DNA from: Owenia fusiformis
Taxonomy: Eukaryota > Annelida > Polychaeta > Sabellida > Oweniidae
Assembly: GCA_903813345.2 (NCBI GenBank)
Contig: CAIIXF020000010.1
Coordinates: 36,757,425 to 36,821,424 of the forward strand
Reading direction: 5' to 3'
Length of the DNA: 64,000 nucleotides
This document shows positions 1-11,800 of this stretch, one piece after another. Numbering within the stretch: the first letter of the stretch is position 1; each line of letters opens with the position of its first letter. Position numbers and translations under genes: made by a program. The notes below the pieces were generated by a model. It was not told the origin of the DNA. It worked only from the letters and a program-made list of their open reading frames with translations, and searched no databases.

Positions 1-985
1 TTTTCAAAATCATCTACGTGTTCTCAGAAATTCAAATCTGACTTAAGATTTGACATTTGACCTTCTCAAGGTCAAAAAAGGTCAAAAAGGTCTGTTTTCA
101 ACTTGCTTCAAATTGACTAAAAAAAAATTTCAAAATCATCTACGTGTTCTCAGAAATTCAAATCTGACTTTAGATTTGACTTAAGATTTGACATTAGACC
201 TTCAATGACCTTCTCAAAGTCAAAAAAGGTCAAAAAGGTCTTTTTTCAACTTGCTTCAAATTGACTAAATTTTTTTTTCAAAATCATCTACATGTTCTCA
301 GAAATTCAAATCTGACTTTAGATTTGACATTTGACCTTCAATGACCTTCTCAAAGTCAAAAAAGGTCAAAAAGGTCTTTTTTCAACTTGCTTCAAATTGA
401 CTAAATTTTTTTTTCAAAATCATCTACATGTTCTCAGAAATTCAAATCTGACTTTAGATTTGACATTTGACCTTCAATGACCTTCTGAATGTCAAAAAGG
501 GTCAAAAAGGTATTTTTTCATCTTGCTTCAAATTGACTAAATTTTTTTTTCAAAATCATCTACATGTTCTCAGAAATTCAAATATGACTTTAGATTTGAC
601 ATTTGACCTTCAATGACCTTCTCAAGGTCAAAAAAGGTCAAAAAGGTCTTTTTCAACTTGCTTCAAATTGACTAATTTTTTTTTCAAAATCATCTACATG
701 TTCTCAGAAATTCAAATCTGACTTTAGATTTGACATTTGACCTTTAATGACCTTCTCAAGGTCAAAAAAGGTAAAAAAGGTCTGTTTTCAACTTGCTTCA
801 AATTGACCACATTTTTTTTTCAAAATCATCTACATCTTTTCAAAAGTTCAAATTTGACTTTACAAGTTCTCAGAAGTTCATATCTGACTTTAGATTTGAC
901 CTTTGACCTTCAATGACCTTCTCAAGGTCAAAATGTATTTTCCAACTTGCTTTAAATTGACCAAATTGTTTTAGGTGGTGACATT
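1..985. repeat. Satellite array, about 136-bp unit
   Basis: About seven direct copies, with unit starts near 1, 127, 272, 409, 547, 681 and 817. Each contains the words CATCTACATGTTCTCAG, GACTTTAGATTTGACATTTG and CTCAAGGTCAAAAAAGGTC. The spacing varies from about 125 to 145 bp because of small indels and T-tract length. The array starts before the window and decays by about 985. No reading frame is maintained. Confidence 0.9.
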
Positions 986-1484
986 TTGTCATGTTAATGC
1001 CTTGTTTATGAATGCTGGGGACTCAGTATTAAAAGGATAATTTCAAAATATATAGGTCTGGGAAAGGTTTAAGGCACACTGCGCTACTATTTTCACAATT
1101 GTATTGATATTTGGTGTCAAATACACATATCTTGGTATATTTGAAGTCCCAAAACGGCTTAGTTCCAGAAATATCCCAAATTTAAATTCAAAATGACCGT
1201 TAGCTCCGCACCCTCCGCTCATTTGCTCCCCACCCAATATTTCCCACAGGCTCTGTCTGCATAGGGTGTATATGAATCAGAAGCATTATATGAGTTTTTT
1301 TCGACTAAACTTCAATCATGAATATGTTGGTCTGTCATGGTGGATTCAACAATGCATTTAAATAAGCACACAGAACAAGACACTTTATTCATTCCAAATA
1401 CGGGAGGAATACACATTTTATTTAATTTTCAAATTTATTTGGTATGCCTACTCTATGACCAATGGCAACAATTGAGCCCAATTA

Positions 1485-1870
1485 CTCAGATGCGAGTAGG
1501 TAATTGCCAGTTTCGCCACCAGGTGGCTGATTCGGGGGAAATAACATGGCAGGGTATTACAAAATTCCCTTAAACTTGAATATGCATCAGTTTTAATGGT
1601 TCACTCTTTAAATTATCCTTATGTATGTGATAGTTATACACATTAAGATATGCCCAGTAAAAGAAAATATTATCTGCCCAACACAACAAAAGATATTTCA
1701 CTTTTTGTAGTTTTACAACATTGGGTCTACTGAGAATCTCCCCGACCTAGAAGTCACATTTTAAAAGAAAATTAAATTTTCAAAGTTGATAAACTCTTTT
1801 CAAAACCACATTTTTAGATGTTATTTTATACGTAGATTCCAAATATGACACCAGTTTGGCTGAATTGTGA
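1485..1870 (+). repeat. Interspersed repeat, family R1, copy 1
   Basis: This segment (words such as GCCAGTTTCGCCACCAGGTGGCT, abbreviated here, followed by ACATGGCAGG and CCTTATGT.TGTGATAGTTA) recurs in the same orientation at 30555-30920 and in reverse at 49697-49870. It is a dispersed repeat of unknown class. No coding capacity is seen. Confidence 0.65.
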
Positions 1871-2079
1871 ATCTCGCCGGGCCAGTTCTAGGGGTTTTAA
1901 TGCTAGTTTAGAAGGCGTTCATTTTACTATATCGACCTGAGAAATGTGTGACGTCATAGTGGTGGTCCATATGGACCGGTCTAGAATATATTCTGGACCG
2001 GCAATTTTCCCCCGGGAAATTAGATATCATCAGTGCGTAAGATTTTCTTGCTATTTCAGCCCTGGTCGTTAACGGTGGA

Positions 2080-2201
2080 AATAATACTTATAACGTCATT
2101 TCTGCGAGCAATAGAGTGAAATATTGGACCTTGGGCCTTCGGCCCTCGGTCCAATATTTCACTATATTGCCCTTAGAAATGACGTTATTGTACTATTATT
2201 T
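2080..2201. repeat. Palindromic MITE-like element
   Basis: A near-perfect inverted repeat. The left arm contains AATAGAGTGAAATATTGGACC and the right arm GGTCCAATATTTCACTAT, with the short centre TTGGGCCTTCGGCCCTC. The outer parts (AACGTCATTTCT and AGAAATGACGTTAT) also pair. A relative sharing TAGAGTGAAATATT lies at 35555-35640. The whole piece could fold into one hairpin. Confidence 0.75.
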
Positions 2202-2534
2202 CTACTTGCTTCTAGGTTATTGATCGACGTTTAGACCCCCCACTTCGATGTTTGTTTTGTATGGGGTCTGCCACAATGCAAAAAGTCATTTTTTCTTTAT
2301 ACTTTGTATTTGTGTGCAGTGTAATAAGTTGATCATGATACTTTTATTCAAAAATGTACTTTTATAACAATTTAAATACCTTTTATTTTCACATCATGTT
2401 TGATTTGCCTTGATGTAATTGTGTCCTACTGTTTTGTTTTAAAAAGTCAAGTTACGTCAAACCCGACTTTCTTATTAGGAAATGTTGGTTAATATCTTAT
2501 GGTAAATCACTGGGTTGATGATGTCAACGGACAA

Positions 2535-2563
2535 TGACACGACACGACACGACACAACACGAC
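2535..2563. repeat. GACAC microsatellite
   Basis: A short run of the pentamer GACAC (ACGAC) with one variant unit. Confidence 0.8.
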
Positions 2564-2719
2564 AATCTGATCTGATTTTACTTCTAACTGAACTTTAGTT
2601 CGATACAGATTTTATTTAACTAAAGAGTTACACAGTGCTGCTTTAAAAGTAAGTTTTTTGCATTTTAGTCACTAGGTGTCCATATTTCCACAATGGTCAA
2701 TCAACGACAGCTGAGGATT

Positions 2720-2841
2720 TCAAATGTCATACATAAAATTGCAGAATCCGCACGTCTTAGGGCAGAGTTCTTTCGCATGCCGTCTTGAAAAACAAAAATT
2801 AGAGCGGCCGCATTCATGACTGTAATCCCGACATAGTTTTC
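2720..2841 (-). CDS. Gene A exon 6: ShKT domain 5 and stop
   Basis: The exon follows the acceptor TTATTTCAG. It encodes six Cys, beginning CRDYSHEC and ending CPKTCGFC, then a short tail ending YDI and TGA at 2722-2720. Its counterpart in gene B is 23503-23630. Confidence 0.87.
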
Positions 2842-5800
2842 CTGAAATAAAATAAAAATATTTATTTATACCGTGACCAAAAATTTCACAATCTAAATTT
2901 TGAATAACTTAACGGGATCGTTGTAACGTCTAGAAATGGTTCAATTTGATTATAATCACGCGGTACTAACTCACCGGGGCGTATCGAAACCAAAACGCCC
3001 CGCAAAACCGTTAATTTGAATTTCAAATCGACCCTGTCTTTGGAAAATCAATGATTGTGAGTATCACACTACACCGTTTTTCTTCAAACTTGTTCTATTA
3101 AAACCTTCACAGAAATACCTTTCAGTCGAGACATTGCTTTTGTTTACAAAGTCCCTCGTTTTAGCGGCGTTTTGGTCCCGGGATGTGAGAAGTTGCAAAT
3201 CCTCAGAGATTTCAACCACAATCCTTGATATCTCGCCAGTTCTTCTATCACTCTCTCCCATATTCTGCGAAAGGACTCCCATCACAACCCTCCATCGCTG
3301 CATCAACATGTTTATTACATGAAACGCAGCAATTCTGAAAAGTCCTACGCAACTGTTCGAAATTGACCAAAACGGCCCGTTGTCTTCCAAAACGCCCCGC
3401 AGAATCTATGACTACAAACGTGTAGTTTCAAGGTGTATAGATCCAACGGGGCGTTTTGGTAGAGAACGGGGCGTATTGATCAATTTGGAACAGATGCGTA
3501 GGACTTTGGGAAATTGCTGCTTTTCATGTAATAAATATGTTAATACAGAGATGAAGGGTTGTAATGGGAGTCCTTGTGCAAAATATAGCGGAGAGTAATA
3601 AAAGAACTGGCGATATATCGAGACTTGAACTCTCTGAAGATTTGCATCTTCTCACATCTGGGGACCAAAACGCTGCTAAAACGAGCGACTCTGTACACAA
3701 AAGCAATGTCTCGAGTGAAAGGTATTTCTGTGAACGTTTAAATGGAACAAGTTTGAAGAAAAACGGTGTACTGTGAGATTCACAATCATTGATTTTCCAA
3801 AGAAAGGGTATGTTCAAAATTCAAATTAACGGTTTTGGGGGGCGTTTTGGTTTCGATACGCCCTGGTGAGTTAGTACCGCGTGAGAATGCAATTCAAAAA
3901 TGTATTTGCCATTTTCTTAATGAAATGCATCAATTTCTCGACATTGGTTATTACTTTATTGACGTATCAATTGCATTCAGGTGCATATTATAGTAAATAA
4001 TGGCTTGTCACCTCTAGATAGAGACCAAATATGACTTATATGAAATATAAATATTTATGTGTTTTGGAGTTGGCTCAGATCACTAGATATTCATACAGTT
4101 AATTCTATCTCGTAAGTGACGTATAGATGGCACAAGTGCATAGGTGAGTTAATTTACAAAGATCACGTGATAAGGATGACATGTCACGTGACTACAAGTG
4201 GCGGGAATCAGTTTGCGAACTCACAACCTGGAAAGCCCACCAGCATCCTCAGCACCAACCAAAGTAATTAACAGTTTTTTTTATTTTTTTTATTTTTATT
4301 TTTTTATTTCATTAAAACATTATAACATTTTTACATATTCGTAGTCGTGACACCTACATAGGTATATAATAATATTATTGACCACATTTAAAATTATTAA
4401 TCTAAAATTTTCAAGTGCTTGAAAGTTTAACACAACATGACAGTAGGTGAACCACAATTTGTCTCATGAATTAAAAATATTGGTAAAAAATAATGTACAA
4501 TAAAGAGGATGGAATCACCTTACGTTTAAATGTACTGCAACTAAAGTAAGTAAAAACATATATCAAATATATCGTGTATTGTAATATATTTCTTGGCGAT
4601 AGGGACCCCTTCGGTATAAGAATATAGCATTAAATTGAGATAGATTAACTAATGTTTCTGTAAGAATTATGTAGAAATCATGTAAATCCAATAATTTATA
4701 TAACATATTGGGTTAAAGTAGTGATCAAGCGACTCCAAACCGCACACAACTCAAATAAATATAAAAATAAGTATTGCAACTCGTACGTTTCTAAATGGAG
4801 ATATCCCGAGAGTGTTTCAGAATTTACAAATCGCCTCTAACTACAAAGTTCGCCTTCTTATTATTAACATATTTGGATTCAGATATTACTCTGATTCACA
4901 GTTATTTTATTCATATAATTTCCATGACTTTTTCAACTTTACTAACAAGTGTGGATCAAATTGATGTAATGTTGAAATTCTTTTAAATCTTGATCTATTC
5001 GTTCAACATCCATACAATTTTGAATTTCTTCAAAACCTTGATATATTCACAATACGTTCTTTTACAGGGTCAACGATTGTATGCCATTAGAGTTTTCATG
5101 AATCATGAAATTAAGTGACCAGTCCACGTTTTTACCAGTGAAACCAAACCAAAACATATAAAGAACAAAGAGTTGACACCTATTCATTCATTTTTACTTA
5201 GCTAGATAGCAACTCCAATGTTGGATATTATCTTTGAGGATGACTTTGGTAGAATAACCACATAGTGATTCAGGACAAGTACATGTATCAGTGGTGTTAA
5301 CGGTGAGAACATCAAAAAGGTTTGACTTTACTAAAAGCTTTATATAAGTGAGAACACGTATATGGAAGCCCAAATGTTGTTTTGCAAGGCATTAAAGAAA
5401 ATGAAGCAGTTTGTCCTTATTTATAGATTAAACATTGTCGAGTTTTAGCACCAAACGAATCAATGGTCCAGGTCTCGTGTAGGTATCTGGGAGTATCAAC
5501 ATATTTGACGCACCGGGTCTAAAAATAATAAGCACCGCTAATGTTGTTAGATTTCTTCTTTTTGTGAACTAAATGCAATTAGAACCGAGCAAAGTAAAGA
5601 AGAAAAAAGTGGCGTTTGATGGAGCATTTGGATGCTGTTAAAGAGCCAGTTGTTCGAGAAATTTTAGCTGTTGTATCCCTGCGCAAACTAATTTTCATCA
5701 TTCTCCCGTGTAAAGAATCTCGGGGGTTCACTTGTATTTATTTCCATACAGAATTCAGCTTTTACAGCAAATATTATGCTTAACTTTGATACCAAGTTAA

Positions 5801-8800
5801 TATGCAGAACTTTCGAGGCTAGGGAACAAGGAATCCAGCATATGAAATGAAAGTGCTAGATATGTTGCCAAAGTGACAGTATGGATTGAAATTGGCTGGT
5901 ACTGTACACCTGACTATGGTATGAAGTTGGCAGAACACAGTGAACCAGGTCAATTATCAGTGGAGTAGAAACGTGAAGGGTTGAAAGTGGAACTTCACTA
6001 AAAGCATTTCATCAGCTCAATGCTTTGGCTACATGGTCATGGATGACCATATTGCGACCCCGAATTAGGTAGAGCTCTAAACTAATGAAAAAAGCAATAT
6101 TTTAACCAAAAAAGAAATATACACAATTTGTCAATTATTGAAACAAATTGATATTTATATGTATAATTAGTTAAACAAATTTCATTGTAAGAAATTCTAT
6201 GACATTTGTCCTGTGAAAAGTTCATGGAAGTTATTTGTAATTGAAAATGTTAAAAGAAAAAAGGAGAGGCGTGACAATTGTTCTATCCCAGCTATTACTT
6301 ACTAATCTTATCTGCAAATCCACTGCCGCAAACGTCACAACTCTTTGGACATCTGTTTCTTATCTCTTCTGGACCACACATATCATCAAATGCAGTCAAA
6401 GGGCATAATTCACTCTGGTCCTCACACTCTGAAACCAAAAGATCTGTCAAAGATGGGGCAAAAAAGGAGACCTGTTCGATGATAAAATACAACACAAAGT
6501 AACACCTATTATTCTATTTACATGAAGGTCGCATCAGATCAGAACTAGGATATAGTTAATAGGTTGTATTATTCACTGTAGCATTACAATCAACTCCCCG
6601 CAACAAAGCTGAAATCCGACCATAATGTCCGATCATAGTGTAAATTAAGACACTGGACTAAAGGTCCAATACCTCAAGGAGAGAGGATCTCTGCTAGCGC
6701 ATCGTGAAATACAAACCTTCCCAGGCAGAATATGTTTTTTTGCAATTCATTCGAATCATTGGATAACTTATAGTATCTTAGGAAAAGATGATAGAATAGA
6801 ATACAATCATTATAAGTATCGTAATAAATCAACAAACATACTACCATAAATGTAATAAAAAGCGGCAAAACTTGGACCATAGTTCCATTATTTATGCCTG
6901 GTTAACATTTGCTGCGATTCATCGGCCGGAGCCCGGACGATTGAGTATTTTGTTCAAAATTGAATACATTTCGGAACAAAATACTCAATCGGCCGGGCGC
7001 CGTAGTGAAAATCGGAGCAAATGTGACCAAGGCATTAGGAATAAACTATAGCGGCAAAAGCACATCGGGATAGCCTGACAACGGTTAAGTCAGATACCGC
7101 TGTCACAAATGGCGGACATAACCGTTGCTTCACCTCTTAAATCACATGGTTCTCATTTCATGGGATTTTATCGTCCCTAATTCTGTGCATGTATTAAGCT
7201 CTTGTGATGATGTGTCATATGAAATCCCATTGGGTCGTGAATCGCTATAATATAGCGTCTTCGATATTGTCAATAACAACGGGATCTGAATTTTAAATGA
7301 TTTACAAAGACAACGGCACATGGTAATACAGTGTCCGTTGTCCCGAATATCTTTTTGATCGGTTGAATTAAAGACTTTGTTTCGATGGTAGAACATTATC
7401 AACTGTAGACACTTTGATTGATTGTTGTTCCAAAGGAATTTAGTCTAGGTGTTCTATTAAACATACAGTTCTTGAAAATCGTATTGAAGCGACGGCATTT
7501 GTGTACGGCATTTCAACTTTTACAGACAGTATAGTCGCTATAGAAATTGACAAGTCGTGGGCAACCGAAAAATGGTTTAACAGTGGACGTAAGTCGTAAT
7601 TACAGTACAGTCGACTTGTGTCTACACAAGGGTTTATAGGCTACAATTGACCTCTGTAGTTAGGCCAATCAGGCTGAATGGTCAACGTACGATTGTCGTT
7701 TTTTCCATGCGGCCGCTTTGCATCCGATCTGCCTTGGTTTTATAAAAAAATACAATCTGCATTGACACCGTTAAGTTACAATGCGCCAAAATTCAAAAAG
7801 TCATTCGGAAACTGCATTTTTATATTCACAAATCAAAAATAACAACATATATAAAGACCATTCAGGTTTTGAAATAGTAACCAAAGTGACCAAACGTCCA
7901 AATGTCTCAAGAAAACTAAGCTGCAACCCAATAACTCACCTGTCTCCCCTGTGTCTTCACAAACTCCACAACTTTTCTGACACTTTTTGCTTATAAAGGG
8001 AATATCACATCTCAGATTTGTAGTTGTACTACACCAACGACCTGCTTCGTCCCTGCAAACTAGACGGTATGGGTCGATCGGACCCAGTAGACCAGCTCGC
8101 TTGTTGGGAGTACCTGTGACAAAAAATAATATTACATAAAACTGAATTTATTAAAGAACCATTTTGTGCACGAAAAGATAATGTTCATGGAGTGTATTGT
8201 CTATGCAATATAACTAAAAACAATGTTTAGTCCATCCAATATTAATGACACGGGGGCTTCGTATGATGGAAATCAATCAAGACGACAGATATGCGTTTTG
8301 CATTCGGCACTTTTATTTATGTAAGTTATAATTAACATGGTGCTTTATGCAATACCTGTATATGGTTAAAGGAAAGTTCGAAGATAAACCCTTTAAGAGG
8401 TATTCGATTGTTAAAGCTACGTTCACACCAACGGCGAATGCCACGCTTTAAATCGGCGAACAAAGCGCCGTCATTTTTGCCATTTTTGTTCATTACGCTT
8501 TATTTAGCGGCTTGTAAAGCGAAACCAAAGCGTAACAAAGCTTGATTAAAGCGGCAGGGTCGTAATAGGTCGTAGAAAAGCTCGGAGTAAAGCGGGATAT
8601 TCGGCAAGCGCGCCAAAAATTTCAAACTGTTTAAAAATTTTGGGCGCTCTGTTACGAATTGATTAAAGCGCCGAGAGCGTATCAAAGCTTAACAAACCGT
8701 AACAAAGCTCAGAAAAGCTTGATCCAAAGTGTAGGAAAGCTTAACATAGCTCTGATAGGTTCCTCACGCTTTGATCCCGCTTTGACCAGGCTTTGTTACA

Positions 8801-11800
8801 CTTGAAATCACGCTTTGATAAGCTTTGATAAGCATTATTACGCTTTGATGCGATAATGACGCTTTAAATCAGGCTCTGATACGATTGCCAAGCTCTGTTG
8901 TGCATTGTTACGTTCTGTTAAGCTCTGTCACGCATTGGAAAATGTCGAGATCGCCGATTTCATGACCTATCTGAAGAAGACATGATGTTTGTCGCACGGC
9001 GTGATATTGCGTGTGGAAACTTGTCAAGCGTAACAAAGCCTAGCAAAGCGTTTCAATCCTTGATTAAAGCGTCTCAATTCGTTGGAAAGCTTGAGAGTCC
9101 TTCATGAAAGTGTAACAAAGAGTGTCAGATATTGATGAAAGCGTCTGACCTCCTGTCATATCTTCATGCCAGATCGTAGCAAATCTTGAGACATCTTAAC
9201 GAAGCGTGTCAAGTGGTAACAGACAGTGAAGAGACTGGGGTCCCCGCTTTGAACCAAGCTCTGTAAAGCTTTCCTACGCTTTGGGTCAAGCTTTGCTGAG
9301 CTTTGTTACGGTTTGTTAAGCTTTGATACGCTCTCGGCGCTTTTATCAATTCGTAACTGAGCGCCCAAAATTTTTAAACAGTTTAAAATTTTTTGGCGCT
9401 CTTGCCGATTATCCCGCTTTACTCCGAGCCTTTCTACGACCCATTACGACCCTGACGCTTTAATCAAGCTTTGTTACGCTTTGGTGTCGCTTTACAAGCC
9501 GCTTTAAAGCGCCATCAAAGCGCCGTTGGTGCGAACGTAGCTTGAACAGTTTTAATTTTTGCGCTCTTGCCGAATATCCCGCTTAACTCCGAGCTTTTCT
9601 ACTACCTATTACGACCCCGACGCTTTGAGCAAGCTTTGTTACGCTTTGGTGCCGCTTTACAAGCCGCTTTAAAGCGCCATTAAAGCGCCATTGGTGTGAA
9701 CGTAGCTTTAGTAAAACATTTTCCAATGATAACGAATATACGTATAGTTAATCTGTAGGAAAATATCCATTGCATTTTTACTGAAATGATCAGTTGTATT
9801 CCGTAGTATTGTCAACAAATAAAGCGCCATCAAAGCGCCGTTGGTGCGAACGTAGCTTGAACAGTTTTAATTTTTGCGCTCTTGCCGAATATCCCGCTTA
9901 ACTCCGAGCTTTTCTACTACCTATTACGACCCCGACGCTTTGAGCAAGCTTTGTTACGCTTTGGTGCCGCTTTACAAGCCGCTTTAAAGCGGCATTAAAG
10001 CGCCATTGGTGTGAACGTAGCTTTAGTAAAACATTTTCCAATGATAACGAATATACGTATAGTTAATATGTAGGAAAATATCCATTGCATTTTTACTGAA
10101 TGATCAGTTGTATTCCGTAGTATTGTCAACAAATCCAGTGCCATGGAATGATCATAAGGAAGTGGGGTCCTTGCCAACCAATCATGTTTTTGTTTTGTTC
10201 TTTAGAGATTACACACCCGTCGGTGTCATGTAAAATTATTCTCTAAAATAGGGGAATTTTAAAAATGAGATAACCCAGTCGTAGATACGACACGATATAA
10301 CGTTGCTAAATAACCTATTAAGGAGGCTTCGCACAACGTTTGTAGCTCAAAAGGGAGTTTAAGTTACATGTTACAAGAGAACCTGTACGGGAACGCGCTC
10401 CAAGGGATTACTGTCTTTCCTCTCAATTTTTTTCTAAGTACCTATTTGTAACTATTTTCCTTATACCATTGTACTCAATCGGGAAAGTCGACACTACGTA
10501 GGGGAACACCTTTCTCCAGAGGATCATAATTCGACATGTTTACATACAGATTCTCTTGAAATCACGTAGCTTAACCTCCGCATTGTATTTAAGATCCGTA
10601 GCGCATTCACCAGATTTATGCGAATTTCAATTTAAACGACATACGGTTGCGGATACGTTTAAGCTTCAACCCGTTATGCGAAACCTCTCTATTTTATAAT
10701 ATCACACGGTATTTTCCTCCGTACGTAGGGCTCCAAAATCCAGAATACCTTCTTTCTGTTTACCGACGATAGAGGTACGGATTCTGAACAACGGCTTAGG
10801 AGAATACATTGTATTAAATTACCAAACTTATGACACCGATTAAAATAATTGATGTTCATTTAAAAGCATGTTTTATTCAAACTTGGAGTAAGATATTTTA
10901 CTCACCATCAGTATCGCAAGCGTTGCATGTTTTCCTGCAAGCAGCCTTTACGGCAGATCTGCTACAATCCATTTCACCCAACCTCTTATATAGAGGGCAT
11001 TCAACAAATTGGTCCTCACAGACTGAAGTAAATTAAACACATGTCGATTGTTAGGCATATGAAGTATGACATATGATAATGTTGTATGTTAATGCTGTAG
11101 ATCGCATTCAGTAAATAGGTCCTCACAGACTGAAGTAAATTAAACACATGTCGATTGTTGGGCATATGAAGTATGACATATGATGTAATGAATGTTGTTT
11201 GTGAGGGAAACGATATGCGTATATCTTGACACACTTACGAACTGGTCCCCGTAGACTGAAGTGAATTAAACATTAGGCATGGCCTTTGGCATATGATGCA
11301 ATACATCTTGCCTGTGAGGTGCACGATACATGATGGAAAGGGAATGTTCCTTGAATATAGAAAACAAAAGTAAGCTTAGATTTGAGATTTGGCCTTTGGT
11401 TGACCTTTGAAATTTAAAATTTGATTTTTCAAATAGATTTTTGGGATTCGAATTTAGATATATTTAATCTCAATAACCCTATTGAGCTCTGGAAAGTAAA
11501 ATTGTCAAGGCCATAAAACTAGGTAAAAAAACTGTTATTTCAGTTTCTCGATATCCGTAACTACAAATCAATATTTGGTTAAAAGTTCCTCTTAAGGTTT
11601 TACACATACAAGTATAAGCAATTAATGTATTATAAAAATTTTGCTTCAAAATGACAACATTTATTTTTTGGAATCATTAAAAAAAATTTAGGAGTTCAAA
11701 TCTGACCCTAGATTTGAGATTTGACCTTTGGTTAACCTCCAGTGACATTCGAAAGGTAATAAAAATGTTTTCTAAAATCAAGTTTTTGGATTCAAATTTA

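Noticed and set aside
3064-3817. Short frames on both strands (about 62-108 aa)
   Set aside because: Mirror-image frames inside the foldback element arms, with no protein family resemblance.
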